This document shows positions 32,936 through 41,907 of a stretch of 64,000 nt of DNA, one piece after another. The notes under the pieces are model-generated. The model was not told where the DNA came from. It ran no database searches and saw nothing but the letters and a program-made list of their open reading frames with translations. Positions within the stretch are counted from its first letter, which is position 1. Every line of letters starts with the position of its first letter. The stretch is from an uncultured Burkholderiales bacterium (GTDB taxonomy: Bacteria; Pseudomonadota; Gammaproteobacteria; Burkholderiales; Burkholderiaceae_C). Made by a program: the position numbers and the translations under genes. The DNA is taken from positions 1 to 64,000 of the forward strand of contig CAILCI010000027.1 of NCBI GenBank assembly GCA_903832625.1, read 5' to 3'.

Positions 32936-33916
32936 ATGAATACAAAGATTCAGCCAGATTTGTACGTAATTTATGAAAATTGCGATCCTGATTTTTTGCG
33001 TCAATGTCGCGAAGCCGCAGGCATGGATGAGACGACTTTGGCACGCATTGCTTGTTTGTCGCTGTCGCAAGTCAGGCAATTGCAAGACGGTACGGGAGAC
33101 GGGTTGTTCTATTCTCCCACCATCAGGCGTCAAGCCTACAAGCGTTTGCTGATGATTTTAGGGGCTGAGCCCCCAATGCCCGCCCCCGTAGAAACCGCAG
33201 TTTCAAGCGAACCCGCGAGCTTGCCGCCTTCCGCCATGTTGGAGAAGTTGGACCGAATCGTGGCCATGTCATCGCCCAACCCGTCGGTGTATGCGCCAGC
33301 TTGGAGCCTGCGGGGCGCGCTGCAAACCGGCGCAATGGCAATATGGGGGCGCCGTCAATTGATGGGGTCATTTGTATTGCTGCTTGGAGCTGTTGGCGCC
33401 TTGATGCTGAGTCAATTTCAGCCCGAAGCTATTTCGCGGCAGTTGGCCAAATCGGACCTGCCCGCAACTGACGCAGCTCCCCCAGCTCCTGCAGCGCCCG
33501 TTTTGACGGCTGTGGCTTACAACGCCCCCGCAAGTTCGCCACAGCTGCTTCCTGCCACTACGCTAGAAACGCAAGCCAGCTCAACGGATGCGGCAAATGC
33601 GGCGCCAGCTGGGTCGCCCGATTGCGGCTTTGTTACAGACAAGCTCGAAGCTGTATCGGCCATGTCGCCCAGCAAGGCCGGCAACTATGTGCATGTGGTG
33701 GCTCAAATGCCGATCGATGTGTGCATCGTCGATAGCAACAAAAAAGCCACTGTGCTTCACCTCAAGGCAGGCGAAGGCCGAAGTGTTTATGGTGGCGCGC
33801 CCTGGCAGCTGTCAGCCAATAATTTACAAAACACCCAAATATTTTTTCAGGGCTGGCGCATCATCGTACCCGCTCAGGCCAATCAACGCTTGATGTTGGT
33901 TGAAACTGGTTTGTGA
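32936..33916 (+). CDS. RodZ-like protein: cytoplasmic HTH, one TM, periplasmic domain
   Basis: A 326-residue protein with RodZ architecture. Residues about 19-50 form a helix-turn-helix (LRQCREAAGMDETTLARIACLS) like the MreB-binding domain of RodZ. A Pro-rich linker leads to a membrane helix at about 141-159 (QLMGSFVLLLGAVGALMLS) and an Ala/Pro-rich periplasmic linker. A small C-terminal beta domain follows (VCIVDSNKKATVLHLKAGEGRSVYGGAPWQL), similar to DUF4115. True RodZ links MreB to the cell wall. Here the gene heads a unit with a bactofilin instead of ispG or mreB, so it may anchor the bactofilin filament. That role is inference. Confidence 0.7.
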   Translation: MNTKIQPDLYVIYENCDPDFLRQCREAAGMDETTLARIACLSLSQVRQLQDGTGDGLFYSPTIRRQAYKRLLMILGAEPPMPAPVETAVSSEPASLPPSAMLEKLDRIVAMSSPNPSVYAPAWSLRGALQTGAMAIWGRRQLMGSFVLLLGAVGALMLSQFQPEAISRQLAKSDLPATDAAPPAPAAPVLTAVAYNAPASSPQLLPATTLETQASSTDAANAAPAGSPDCGFVTDKLEAVSAMSPSKAGNYVHVVAQMPIDVCIVDSNKKATVLHLKAGEGRSVYGGAPWQLSANNLQNTQIFFQGWRIIVPAQANQRLMLVETGL

Positions 33917-33925
33917 TGTGGCCTT

Positions 33926-34315
33926 ATGTTTCAACTCAAAGCGCTGTCTAAAAGCGCACTCTCATCTCGCCAACCCAATCTCCAAACCGTGATCGGTCGC
34001 TCCGCTGTGATTGAGGGGAGTTTGGTGTCTCAAGAATTGGTGCATCTCAAAGGACGTGTAGTGGGCAATATTCGCGTCACGGGGGGACCTAATGCGCAAT
34101 TGAAAGTCTTGTCACATGCTGAGGTAGATGGCGATATCTTGGCGCAAGAAGCCACGGTCAATGGGACGGTTAACGGTAATATTGAGGCGACAGGGCGTGT
34201 CGAGCTCCATGCCAGCGCCCGAGTCAACGGCAATATTTCTTACAGCACCATGGCCATTGAGCATGGCGCCAAACTTTTTGGGCTGATGAATCCAGATGCA
34301 AAAACAGTTCCCTGA
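33926..34315 (+). CDS. Bactofilin (polymer-forming cytoskeletal protein)
   Basis: A 129-residue bactofilin. A short N-terminal tail is followed by TVIGRSAVIEGSLVSQELVHLKGRVVGNI and a right-handed beta-helix of about six turns with the family's Gly/Val periodicity (VDGDILAQEATVNGTVNGNI, GRVELHASARVNGNI). Bactofilins polymerise without nucleotide and scaffold wall-modifying enzymes or motility proteins at the membrane. No M23 peptidase (LmdC-like) neighbour is present, unlike many bactofilin loci. It starts nine bases after the RodZ-like gene and overlaps the response regulator by 20 bases. Confidence 0.9.
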   Translation: MFQLKALSKSALSSRQPNLQTVIGRSAVIEGSLVSQELVHLKGRVVGNIRVTGGPNAQLKVLSHAEVDGDILAQEATVNGTVNGNIEATGRVELHASARVNGNISYSTMAIEHGAKLFGLMNPDAKTVP

Positions 34316-34970
34316 AGTTCGAACCAGCCTTGGCCATGTGGCAGTGGTCGATGACGACGCCTCAGTTCGACGCAGTTTGAGTAATTTGCTGGAACAAGCG
34401 GGTTATCGTGTGGATTGCTTTGACAGCGCGCAAACCTACTTGGACAAAAACCCAGTAGTGGACGTGATGCTGCTGGATATGCGCATGCCCAAGTTGAGCG
34501 GCGTAAATTTACAAGAAAAAATTAAAAATAACAATTCTTATACACCTATAGTTTTCATAAGCGGAGACAGTAGACCCGACGAAATCATCAAAGCCATGAA
34601 ACAAGGCGCCATCGATTTTTTATTGAAACCCTTCACCGCACAAACTGTGTTGGAAGTGCTCGCCAAGGCCATGCAAACCTCGGTGCAAAACTCCAGTTTG
34701 AGGGCGAAAAATGAGCGCGTGAGCGAGATGCTCAAACGCCTGACACCGCGCGAGCTAGAAGTCTGTCATTGGATGGTACGCGGCTACTCGAACCAACAAA
34801 TCTCGGTGCTCGATGGTGCGGCGGCGTCCACCATCAAGCTCCATCGCGCTCGCGTGATGGAGAAAATAGAAGTGCAATCGCTGCCTGAACTCATCGATTT
34901 GCTGTCAGGTCTAGAAATCAATATTCAGCCGCGTTCGTTGTTGTCGTTGACACCACTCGCCCAGGATTGA
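34296..34970 (+). CDS. FixJ-type response regulator (receiver plus LuxR HTH), orphan
   Basis: A 224-residue two-component regulator. The receiver has acidic pair D20/D21 (VAVVDDDASV), phosphoacceptor D61 (LLDMRMPKLSG), FISGD and K111 (LLKPF). A GerE/LuxR helix-turn-helix follows: LTPRELEVCHWMVRGYSNQQIS and STIKLHRARVMEKI. No histidine kinase is adjacent. Its ATG lies inside the bactofilin ORF (20-base overlap), so its translation is tied to the scaffold protein. The 3' end overlaps the convergent flavoprotein gene by 53 bases. Targets unknown. Confidence 0.9.
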   Translation: MQKQFPEVRTSLGHVAVVDDDASVRRSLSNLLEQAGYRVDCFDSAQTYLDKNPVVDVMLLDMRMPKLSGVNLQEKIKNNNSYTPIVFISGDSRPDEIIKAMKQGAIDFLLKPFTAQTVLEVLAKAMQTSVQNSSLRAKNERVSEMLKRLTPRELEVCHWMVRGYSNQQISVLDGAAASTIKLHRARVMEKIEVQSLPELIDLLSGLEINIQPRSLLSLTPLAQD

Positions 34971-36360
34971 GCGTGCCTTTGGGATCCAACGTACGCTTGA
35001 TTTGACGCATCCAAGCCAAAGCGGTGGGGTCTTTGTATTTGGGCAAGCTCTCTAGCTTGAGGCTGCCAATGCCGTGTTCGGCTGAAATCGAACCCTCAAA
35101 GCGTTGGACTGCTGCATACACCAGTTCATTGACTTGGGACTCATAGGTCGCCAAAAAACTGGCCGCATCGACGCCTGCCGGAGACTGCACGTTGTAGTGC
35201 AAATTGCCATCGCCCAAATGGCCAAAATTAACCATGCGAACGCCGGGAACGTGCGCTTGGAGCAAGGCATCTGTTTGCGCAACAAAGGCGGCAATGGCGG
35301 AGACTGGCAATGAAATATCGTGTTTGATGTTCAAGCCCTCTTGCGCTTGCGCCAAGGTAATGCTTTCGCGAATATGCCAAAAATTTCGGGCTTGAGAGAG
35401 ATTTTCAGCAATCACCGCGTCGCTCACGCAAGATGTTTCAAGTGCTGTTTCTAACAAACGTTCAAACTGTGTGCGGGCGTGCTCTTGTGTTTCGGTGTCT
35501 GAGTTCTCAAGCAACACGCAATAAGGCGTTTGTTGCCACAAAGGCACACGCAAATTTGGGAAATGCTTGTCCACCAAACTCAGCGCAAATTGCCCCATCA
35601 TTTCAAAACCAGTGAGGTTGGCGCCTAAATGTTGGTGTGCCAATTGCAGCAATTTGACCGCATCTTCTACCGATGGCACGGCCGCCCAAGCGGTGAGTTT
35701 GGCGGCTGGCGTGGGGTAGAGCTTCATGGTCGCAGAGGTGATGATGCCCAGCGTACCTTCGCTGCCAATGACCAAATTGCGCAAGTCGTAGCCCGTGTTG
35801 TCTTTGCGCAAACCTGTGAGACCGTGAATGATCTCGCCTTGCGCGGTCACGATCTCAAGCCCCAAACACAGCTCGCGTGCATTGCCGTAGCGCACCACTT
35901 GCGTGCCACCCGCATTCGTGGCCAAGTTGCCGCCCAAGGTGCAACTGCCCTCCGAGCCCAAACTCAGCGGAAACAACAAGCCCGCGGTTTCTGCGGCTTG
36001 TTGCACCGCCATCAGCACGCAGCCCGCCTCAGCCGTCAGCGTGAGGTTGGCCGGATCGATGGCGCGCACGCGGTTCATGCGTTGCAAACTCAGCACCACT
36101 TGGCTGGCGCTGGCGTCTGGGATCGAGCCCACCACCAAGCCCGTGTTGCCGCCTTGCGGCACGATGCTCACGCCAGCGTCGGCGCAGGCCTTCACCACCG
36201 CAGCCACTTGCTCGGTGTTGGCTGGGCGCACGACGGCCAGCGCTTTGCCACGGCTGCGTTTGCGCCAGTCTTGTTCGTAGGCAGATAAATCGCCCTCGGT
36301 GAGCACAAAAGCCTCGCCTAGCAAGGCGCGAAGCTGGTCGAGCAGTGCGGGCTTAGTCAT
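34918..36360 (-). CDS. FAD-linked oxidase, GlcD/D-2-hydroxyacid dehydrogenase type
   Basis: A 480-residue flavoprotein. The PCMH FAD-binding domain has VSIVPQGGNTGLVVGS and LGSEGSCTLGGNLATNAGG plus GSEGTLGIITSATMKLYP; the C-terminal cap has MVNFGHLGDGNLHYNV and SISAEHGIGSLKLE, the metal-binding histidines of FAD-oxidase C domains. Such enzymes oxidise D-lactate, glycolate or D-2-hydroxyglutarate and pass electrons to a quinone or ETF. I start at MTKPALL. No glcE/glcF accompanies it, so D-2-hydroxyglutarate or D-lactate is likelier than glycolate. Confidence 0.85.
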   Translation of the reverse strand: MTKPALLDQLRALLGEAFVLTEGDLSAYEQDWRKRSRGKALAVVRPANTEQVAAVVKACADAGVSIVPQGGNTGLVVGSIPDASASQVVLSLQRMNRVRAIDPANLTLTAEAGCVLMAVQQAAETAGLLFPLSLGSEGSCTLGGNLATNAGGTQVVRYGNARELCLGLEIVTAQGEIIHGLTGLRKDNTGYDLRNLVIGSEGTLGIITSATMKLYPTPAAKLTAWAAVPSVEDAVKLLQLAHQHLGANLTGFEMMGQFALSLVDKHFPNLRVPLWQQTPYCVLLENSDTETQEHARTQFERLLETALETSCVSDAVIAENLSQARNFWHIRESITLAQAQEGLNIKHDISLPVSAIAAFVAQTDALLQAHVPGVRMVNFGHLGDGNLHYNVQSPAGVDAASFLATYESQVNELVYAAVQRFEGSISAEHGIGSLKLESLPKYKDPTALAWMRQIKRTLDPKGTLNPGRVVSTTTTNAAEY

Positions 36361-36760
36361 GGTTTGCATTACTGTTGTTGAGGGAGGCAAAACGCAAGCG
36401 CACATGCAGCGCGCAAGCGGTGAACAAGCTGAGGCACAACAAAAGCTCGATCATGGCGAAATAGTTGCTGGGCGCATGGTCGCCATAGGCTCTGACCACC
36501 GCTTCGGTGAAATACAGCCAAATCAACAAGCTCACCCAACGGTAGGTGTACATGCGATGTTTGAGCAAACCGCTCAAAGGAATGCACAGGGGCAGCGCCT
36601 TGAGCGCCAACAAAGTGCCGCCGGGTCGCAACGGGGCGAGCCAAAGTTCCCAAATCAGACTCAGAACAATCAAGCCCAGCAGGCTGGCGACCGCCATCCA
36701 ACGGGTGATTTCAACAGCGCGTGGCGCAATGATTTGGGGTGATTCTGAAAAGTGGGGCAT
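36353..36760 (-). CDS. DUF2069 inner-membrane protein
   Basis: About 135 residues with four hydrophobic helices (WMAVASLLGLIVLSLIWELWL, LLALKALPLCIPLSGLL, WVSLLIWLYFTEAVVRAY, MIELLLCLSLFTACALHV). The LKALPLxxPLxGLL pattern and YFTEAVVRAYGD are typical of DUF2069. Function unknown. The track's first ATG would overlap the divergent YihY start codon, so I prefer the later Met of MPHFSESP. The stop overlaps the downstream flavoprotein ATG by eight bases. Confidence 0.82.
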   Translation of the reverse strand: MPHFSESPQIIAPRAVEITRWMAVASLLGLIVLSLIWELWLAPLRPGGTLLALKALPLCIPLSGLLKHRMYTYRWVSLLIWLYFTEAVVRAYGDHAPSNYFAMIELLLCLSLFTACALHVRLRFASLNNSNANHD

Positions 36761-36782
36761 AGGTAGTGGCATGATTCGGGTC

Positions 36783-38003
36783 ATGATTGTCCCGCAACTT
36801 CAAGATTTCTTTCGGCGCTTGGCGCATTTCCCTTGGCGCAACACGGCCAGAGTGCTGTATTTGCGTTTTCGCGAAGACCGCCTCGGCCAAACGGCGGGCA
36901 GCTTGACCTTCACCACAACGATTGCTTTGGTGCCGTTTGTCACGGTTATTTTGGCCGCGATGACGGCTTTTCCGCTTTTCAACGATTTGCAAGTGATTTT
37001 GCAAAAACGCCTGGTTGAGAGTTTGGTACCAGAGAATATTTCGCGCCAAGTTTTGGGTTACTTAACGCAATTCGCCAGCAAAGCCAATCGGCTGGGCATG
37101 GTGGGCGTGATGGCGTTGATTTTGTCGGCCATCGCCTTGACCTTCACCATCGACCGCTCGCTCAACGCCATTTGGCGCGTGCGTTTGCGTCGTCCGTTTG
37201 GACACAAGTTGCTGCTGTATTGGGCAGCCTTGACCTTGGGGCCTTTGTTGGTCGGTTTGGCAATGGCTGTGTTGACGCAAATCAACATCATGTCGCGCGA
37301 CTTGATGCCCAGCGTGGGCAACAGCCTAAAGCTCTTGAATAACGCGCTGGAGTTTGTCTTGCTGGCATGGGGTGTGAGCGCCATGTACCGCTACGTTCCC
37401 TACACCCAAGTGAAATGGACACATGCCTACATTGGTGGTGCGTGGGCGGCCTTGGCCACGGAGTTGGCACGCAATGGCTTGGCCTATTACTTTGGCATGA
37501 TGCCGACCTATTCGGTGGTGTATGGCGCGTTTGCGACCGTGCCTATTTTGCTGATTTGGATTTATGCCGTGTGGGCCATTGTGTTGTTGGGCGCGGTCTT
37601 GGTGGCCAATTTGCCCAGCTTGCTCAGCGGCATTGCGCGAGATGGCCGCAGCGTAGGATGGCGTTTTCAGCTGGCGCTAGAAGTCTTGCAAAGCTTGAGC
37701 AAAGCTCGTCAGGGCGCAGATCATGGTTTGAGCTTGATGCAGCTATGCGAGCAATTGCGCCTCGACCCTTTGCAGCTTGAAGAGGTACTCGCCACCTTGG
37801 TCGATTTAGATTGGATTGCGCGTTTGGGCGAGACCTCGCACAGCGTGCACCAGGCCACAAGGCAATCACGTTATGTGTTGCTGGCCGACCCCGACCAAAC
37901 CCCTTTGATGCCGCTCATGCAGCGCTTGTTGCTGGTGCATAGCTCAGAGAGCGCAGGGCTTTGGCGGCGCTGGCAGGCCTTGTTGTTGCGTGATGTGCTG
38001 TGA
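36783..38003 (+). CDS. YihY/UPF0761 family membrane protein
   Basis: A 406-residue protein. LGQTAGSLTFTTTIALVPFVTVILAAMTAFPLF, FTIDRSLNAIWRV, LTLGPLLVGLAMAV and IPILLIWIYAVWAIVLLGA match YihY, once mislabelled ribonuclease BN. The last 130 residues form a soluble winged-helix-like extension (LSLMQLCEQLRLDPLQLEEVLATLVDLDWIARLG) common in betaproteobacterial members. Lipid or envelope transport has been suggested for YihY relatives. ATG 36771 (MIRVMIVPQ) is an alternative start with an AGG nearby. Confidence 0.87.
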   Translation: MIVPQLQDFFRRLAHFPWRNTARVLYLRFREDRLGQTAGSLTFTTTIALVPFVTVILAAMTAFPLFNDLQVILQKRLVESLVPENISRQVLGYLTQFASKANRLGMVGVMALILSAIALTFTIDRSLNAIWRVRLRRPFGHKLLLYWAALTLGPLLVGLAMAVLTQINIMSRDLMPSVGNSLKLLNNALEFVLLAWGVSAMYRYVPYTQVKWTHAYIGGAWAALATELARNGLAYYFGMMPTYSVVYGAFATVPILLIWIYAVWAIVLLGAVLVANLPSLLSGIARDGRSVGWRFQLALEVLQSLSKARQGADHGLSLMQLCEQLRLDPLQLEEVLATLVDLDWIARLGETSHSVHQATRQSRYVLLADPDQTPLMPLMQRLLLVHSSESAGLWRRWQALLLRDVL

Positions 38004-38019
38004 CGCTCAAGCGCTATTT

Positions 38020-38856
38020 TTAAACGCAATTCAAAAACTCTTTCAACGCTGACAAAGTCTCTTCGGGCGATTCGCTCATTTGGTGATGCCCCATGGGCAC
38101 ATTGACCACACGGTAGTTTTTGTCGCACAAGCGCGCTTGCTCGATCAAGCTTTGAGCGGCTTTGGGTGTGGTCATTTGATCGGTGGCACCCAGCAAAAAC
38201 AAAATTGGGCACGTCACCTCGGCCACCGCTTGCAGGCCATTGGCATAGCTGTCGCAGGCTGTGAAGCCTCGGTGAAACACGTTCACCTGTGGGTTGCTGG
38301 CCAATACTCTGCGCCCCAAAGCCATGGACGCTCCATAGACCCAAGTGCCAGGCCCCAAGGCCGAAGGCGGTGCGGCCAAAGTGGCGCGTGAAAACACATT
38401 CACCATCTTGAGCGCTTTCATTGGTTCATTGAGCGAACTCTCCAACAAAGCGGGCGAAACTTTCATGGGATAGGCCGTGCCGACCAGCCCCAAATGCGTG
38501 ATGCGTTGTTTTAAGCGCGCAGCGGTTTCTAGCGCAATCAAGGAGCCCCAGCTGTGGCCCACCAAAGCCGCTTGTTGCACGCCGGCTGCGTCTAGCAATT
38601 GTTCAATGAATTGCGAGGCTGCTTCCACGCTCTGGGGCGCTTCGCCGCCACTTTTGCAGTGACCCGGCAAATCGACTGCCAACACATTGAAGCCGTGGTG
38701 CGCCAAGTAGCGGCTTTGCAAAATCCAAACGCTGTGGTCGTGGAGCACGCCGTGGATCATGACCACCGTGGGTTGTGCGGGGTCGAATGCTTTGCCGCCT
38801 GTGTACGCATAAGCTTCATACGGGGCAGAGTTGGCTGGGGTGAGGGTGAATTTCAT
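38020..38856 (-). CDS. Alpha/beta hydrolase next to metY
   Basis: A 278-residue alpha/beta hydrolase. VVMIHGVLHDHSVW (oxyanion), GHSWGSLIALE (nucleophilic Ser), LFLLGATDQMT (acid) and MGHHQMSESPEE (His) give a complete triad. Its ATG overlaps the metY stop by four bases, so the two are coupled. A link to homoserine acylation is tempting but the sequence is not MetX-like; the substrate is unknown. Confidence 0.84.
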   Translation of the reverse strand: MKFTLTPANSAPYEAYAYTGGKAFDPAQPTVVMIHGVLHDHSVWILQSRYLAHHGFNVLAVDLPGHCKSGGEAPQSVEAASQFIEQLLDAAGVQQAALVGHSWGSLIALETAARLKQRITHLGLVGTAYPMKVSPALLESSLNEPMKALKMVNVFSRATLAAPPSALGPGTWVYGASMALGRRVLASNPQVNVFHRGFTACDSYANGLQAVAEVTCPILFLLGATDQMTTPKAAQSLIEQARLCDKNYRVVNVPMGHHQMSESPEETLSALKEFLNCV

Positions 38857-40160
38857 GCGGCTTTCTCCGCGGCTTTCAGTGCGCGTTTGAGGTCGTCGAT
38901 CAAGTCGTCGGCGTCTTCCAAACCGATGGACAAGCGGATGGTTCCTGCGCCAATGCCGGCTGCGGCCAAGGCCGCGTCGCTCATGCGGAAATGGGTGGTG
39001 CTGGCGGGGTGAATCACCAAGCTGCGGCAGTCGCCCACGTTGGCCAAGTGGCTGAAAATTTTCAGCGCTTCAATGAAGGCACGGCCTTGTGCACGGCTGC
39101 CTTGGATGTCAAAACTGAACACCGAGCCCGCGCCGCGCGGCCCGAACTTCAAGAGTTTGTGCGCCAATGCGTGGCTGGGATGCGATTCGATGAGCGGATG
39201 CCCAACGCGGCTGACCATAGGGTGTGCAGCCAAAAACGCCACCACTCTTTCGGTGTTGCTCATGTGTCTGTCCATGCGCAGCGACAGGGTTTCGATGCCT
39301 TGCAAAATCAACCATGCGCTGTGTGGGCTCAGACACGCGCCAAAGTCGCGCAAACCTTCACGGCGCGCACGCAGCAAGAAAGCGCCCACGGTGCTCTCTT
39401 CGCTGAACACCATGTTGTGAAAACCTTCGTAGCTTTGCGTGAGTTCAGGGAATTTTCCGCTGCGCTCCCAATCGAAGCTGCCGCCATCGACCACGATGCC
39501 GCCAATCACCGTGCCGTGACCGCTCAAAAATTTGGTGGCCGAGTGGTAGACCAAATCGGCACCCAAAGCCAAAGGCTGAATCAGGTAGGGCGTGGTGAGG
39601 GTAGAGTCCACCAACAAAGGCACGCCCGCTTCGTGCGCGATGCTTGAAATGCTGGGAATGTCCAGCACGTCTAAACCGGGATTGCCCACGGTTTCGCCAA
39701 AAAACAGCTTGGTATTGGGACGCACTGCGGCGCGCCAAGCGTCTATGTCGTTGGGCTTGACGAAAGTCGTTTCAATGCCAAATCGGCTCAGCGTGTAGTG
39801 CAGCAAATTGTGCGAGCCACCGTACAAAGCCGTGCTCGCCACAATGTGCGAACCCGCGCCCATGAGTGTGGCAATGCACAAATGCAAAGCCGCTTGCCCA
39901 CTGGCCGTAGAGATGGCGCCAATGCCGCCTTCCAGAGCCGCCACACGTTGCTCAAGCACTGCGTTGGTGGGGTTGCTGATGCGGCTGTACACATGGCCGG
40001 CACGCTCCAAATTGAACAAAGCCGCCGCATGGTCGCTGGACTCAAAAACAAAGGAAGTGGTGAGGTGAATCGGCACGGCGCGCGCGCCAGTGGCGGGGTC
40101 AGGCGACGCGCCTGCGTGCAGCGCCAAGGTGTCAAAACTGGGGTCTGTGTAGCCGGGCAT
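38853..40160 (-). CDS. metY: O-acetylhomoserine sulfhydrylase
   Basis: A 435-residue PLP enzyme of the Cys/Met metabolism family making homocysteine from O-acetylhomoserine and sulfide. It starts with GYTDPSFDTLALHAGASPDPATGARAVP, has YSRISNPTNAVLEQRVAALEGG, the PLP lysine in VYHSATKFLSGHGTVIGG and the late FSHLANVGDCRSLVIHPASTTH. Length above 420 and the GVPLLVDSTLTTPYLIQPL segment favour MetY over MetZ or MetB. No SAM riboswitch is visible in the 78-base divergent spacer. Confidence 0.93.
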   Translation of the reverse strand: MPGYTDPSFDTLALHAGASPDPATGARAVPIHLTTSFVFESSDHAAALFNLERAGHVYSRISNPTNAVLEQRVAALEGGIGAISTASGQAALHLCIATLMGAGSHIVASTALYGGSHNLLHYTLSRFGIETTFVKPNDIDAWRAAVRPNTKLFFGETVGNPGLDVLDIPSISSIAHEAGVPLLVDSTLTTPYLIQPLALGADLVYHSATKFLSGHGTVIGGIVVDGGSFDWERSGKFPELTQSYEGFHNMVFSEESTVGAFLLRARREGLRDFGACLSPHSAWLILQGIETLSLRMDRHMSNTERVVAFLAAHPMVSRVGHPLIESHPSHALAHKLLKFGPRGAGSVFSFDIQGSRAQGRAFIEALKIFSHLANVGDCRSLVIHPASTTHFRMSDAALAAAGIGAGTIRLSIGLEDADDLIDDLKRALKAAEKAA

Positions 40161-40238
40161 GGTTTTCTCGGGGTTTTTTGTCAGGTGGTTTCATGCGATT
40201 GTGGGCTATATTCGCAAGAAACCTCTCAGGAGAAAACC

Positions 40239-40703
40239 ATGAAAGTCACCGATATCTTGCGTGTCAAAGGCGTCAGTGCCTTGTTCACCGTCGATCCTAT
40301 GCAGCCCTTGGCCTTGGCCGTTCAGCACATGGCTGACAAAGACTTGGGTTCTTTGGTCGTCATGGAACATGGTGATTTGGTGGGCATGTTGACCTTTCGC
40401 GAAGTCATTCAAGCCTTGAACAAAAACGGTGGTGCTTTGGGCGAATCCACGGTGCGCAGCGCAATGGACGACCATCCGCTGACCTGTTCGCCCGACACCG
40501 AACTCGACGAAGTGCGCCGCATGATGCTCGAGAGCCATGCCCGCTACATGCCCGTCATTGGCAACCGCAAACTCCAAGGCGTGATCAGCTTTTACGACGT
40601 CGCCAAAGCGGTGGTGGACAGCCAAAACTTTGAGAACAAAATGCTCAAGGCCTATATCCGTGATTGGCCGAGTGAGTCGCAGGGTGAGGCGGCTGCGGGG
40701 TAA
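40239..40703 (+). CDS. Two-CBS-domain protein
   Basis: A 154-residue protein composed of a CBS pair: MKVTDILRVKG, VDPMQPLALAVQHMADKDLGSLVVMEHGDLVGMLTFREV and VRSAMDDHPLTCSPDTELDEVRRMMLESHARYMPVIGNRKLQGVISFYDV. CBS pairs bind adenosyl nucleotides and act as energy or redox sensors. The ATG has an AGGAGA five bases upstream; the 301-residue track ORF begins inside metY on the other strand and is spurious. Divergent from metY. Partner unknown. Confidence 0.9.
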   Translation: MKVTDILRVKGVSALFTVDPMQPLALAVQHMADKDLGSLVVMEHGDLVGMLTFREVIQALNKNGGALGESTVRSAMDDHPLTCSPDTELDEVRRMMLESHARYMPVIGNRKLQGVISFYDVAKAVVDSQNFENKMLKAYIRDWPSESQGEAAAG

Positions 40704-40808
40704 GACGAATCAAAGCTTGAACTGACTTCATGGCGAAAAGTCAACGCTTGCCTATTCAGGAACGTGCATTTTGACGGTGCAATTTTTCATGCGGGATAAT
40801 CTCACCCC

Positions 40809-41906
40809 ATGAGCGGCAATACATTCGGAACCCTTTTCGCAGTCACCAACTTTGGTGAATCCCACGGTCCAGCCATTGGCTGCGTGATTGACGGCTGCCC
40901 ACCGGGCATGGCGTTGAGCGAGGCAGACATCCAATTCGATTTGGACCGTCGTCGTCCTGGCACCAGCCGCCATGTGACGCAGCGCAATGAACCCGATCAA
41001 GTCCAAATTTTGTCTGGCGTGTTTGAGGGCAAAACCACCGGCACGCCGATTGCGCTGTTGATCCAAAACACCGACCAGCGCAGCAAAGACTACGGCAACA
41101 TCTTGCAGACCTTTCGGCCCGGCCACGCCGACTACACCTATTTCCAAAAATTCGGCATCCGCGACCCGCGCGGTGGTGGCCGCTCATCTGCCCGTTTGAC
41201 CGCGCCCACCGTGGCTGCAGGTGCGGTGGCCAAGAAGTGGCTGAAAGAAAAATTTGGCACCGAATTCAAAGGCTGCATGACCCAACTCGGCGAGTTACCC
41301 ATTGCCTTTGAAGACTGGGCGCATGTGCCCAACAATCCGTTTTACGCGCCCTGCGCCGATGTGCAGGCTTTTGAAGATTACATGGACACGCTGCGCAAAT
41401 CGGGCGATTCCTGCGGCGCACGCATTCGCGTGGTGGCCACTGGCATGCCGGTGGGTTTGGGGCAGCCGCTGTACGACAAACTCGATGCCGACATTGCCTA
41501 CGCCATGATGGGCTTGAATGCCGTCAAAGGCGTGGAAATTGGCGCCGGCTTTGCCAGCGTCGCGCAACGCGGCACAACGCACGGCGACTCGCTCACGCCA
41601 CAAGGCTTTGCCAGCAACAATGCAGGCGGCGTCTTGGGCGGTATCAGCACGGGGCAAGACTTGGAGGTGAGCATTGCCATCAAGCCCACCAGTTCTATTT
41701 TGAGCCCACGCGACTCGATTGACCAAAACGGGCAACCCACCGAGGTGGTCACCAAAGGTCGTCACGATCCTTGCGTGGGCATTCGCGCCACGCCCATTGC
41801 CGAAGCCCTGCTGGCGCTGGTGGTGATGGACCACGCCTTGCGTCATCGTGCGCAATGTGGCGATGTAGAGGTCCACTTGCCGCCCATTGCTGCCCACACG
41901 TCTTGA
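40809..41906 (+). CDS. aroC: Chorismate synthase
   Basis: A 365-residue FMN-dependent lyase forming chorismate from EPSP, the last shikimate step. [31 protein letters not shown], the arginine-rich [45 protein letters not shown] and [11 protein letters not shown] are all intact. The 105-base gap upstream should hold its promoter. It is followed immediately by an MFS gene. Confidence 0.98.
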   Translation: MSGNTFGTLFAVTNFGESHGPAIGCVIDGCPPGMALSEADIQFDLDRRRPGTSRHVTQRNEPDQVQILSGVFEGKTTGTPIALLIQNTDQRSKDYGNILQTFRPGHADYTYFQKFGIRDPRGGGRSSARLTAPTVAAGAVAKKWLKEKFGTEFKGCMTQLGELPIAFEDWAHVPNNPFYAPCADVQAFEDYMDTLRKSGDSCGARIRVVATGMPVGLGQPLYDKLDADIAYAMMGLNAVKGVEIGAGFASVAQRGTTHGDSLTPQGFASNNAGGVLGGISTGQDLEVSIAIKPTSSILSPRDSIDQNGQPTEVVTKGRHDPCVGIRATPIAEALLALVVMDHALRHRAQCGDVEVHLPPIAAHTS

Positions 41907-41907
41907 G

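Noticed and set aside
40161-40238. SAM or SAH riboswitch upstream of metY
   Set aside because: Only 78 bases with no recognisable core motif; it holds the divergent CBS gene promoter.
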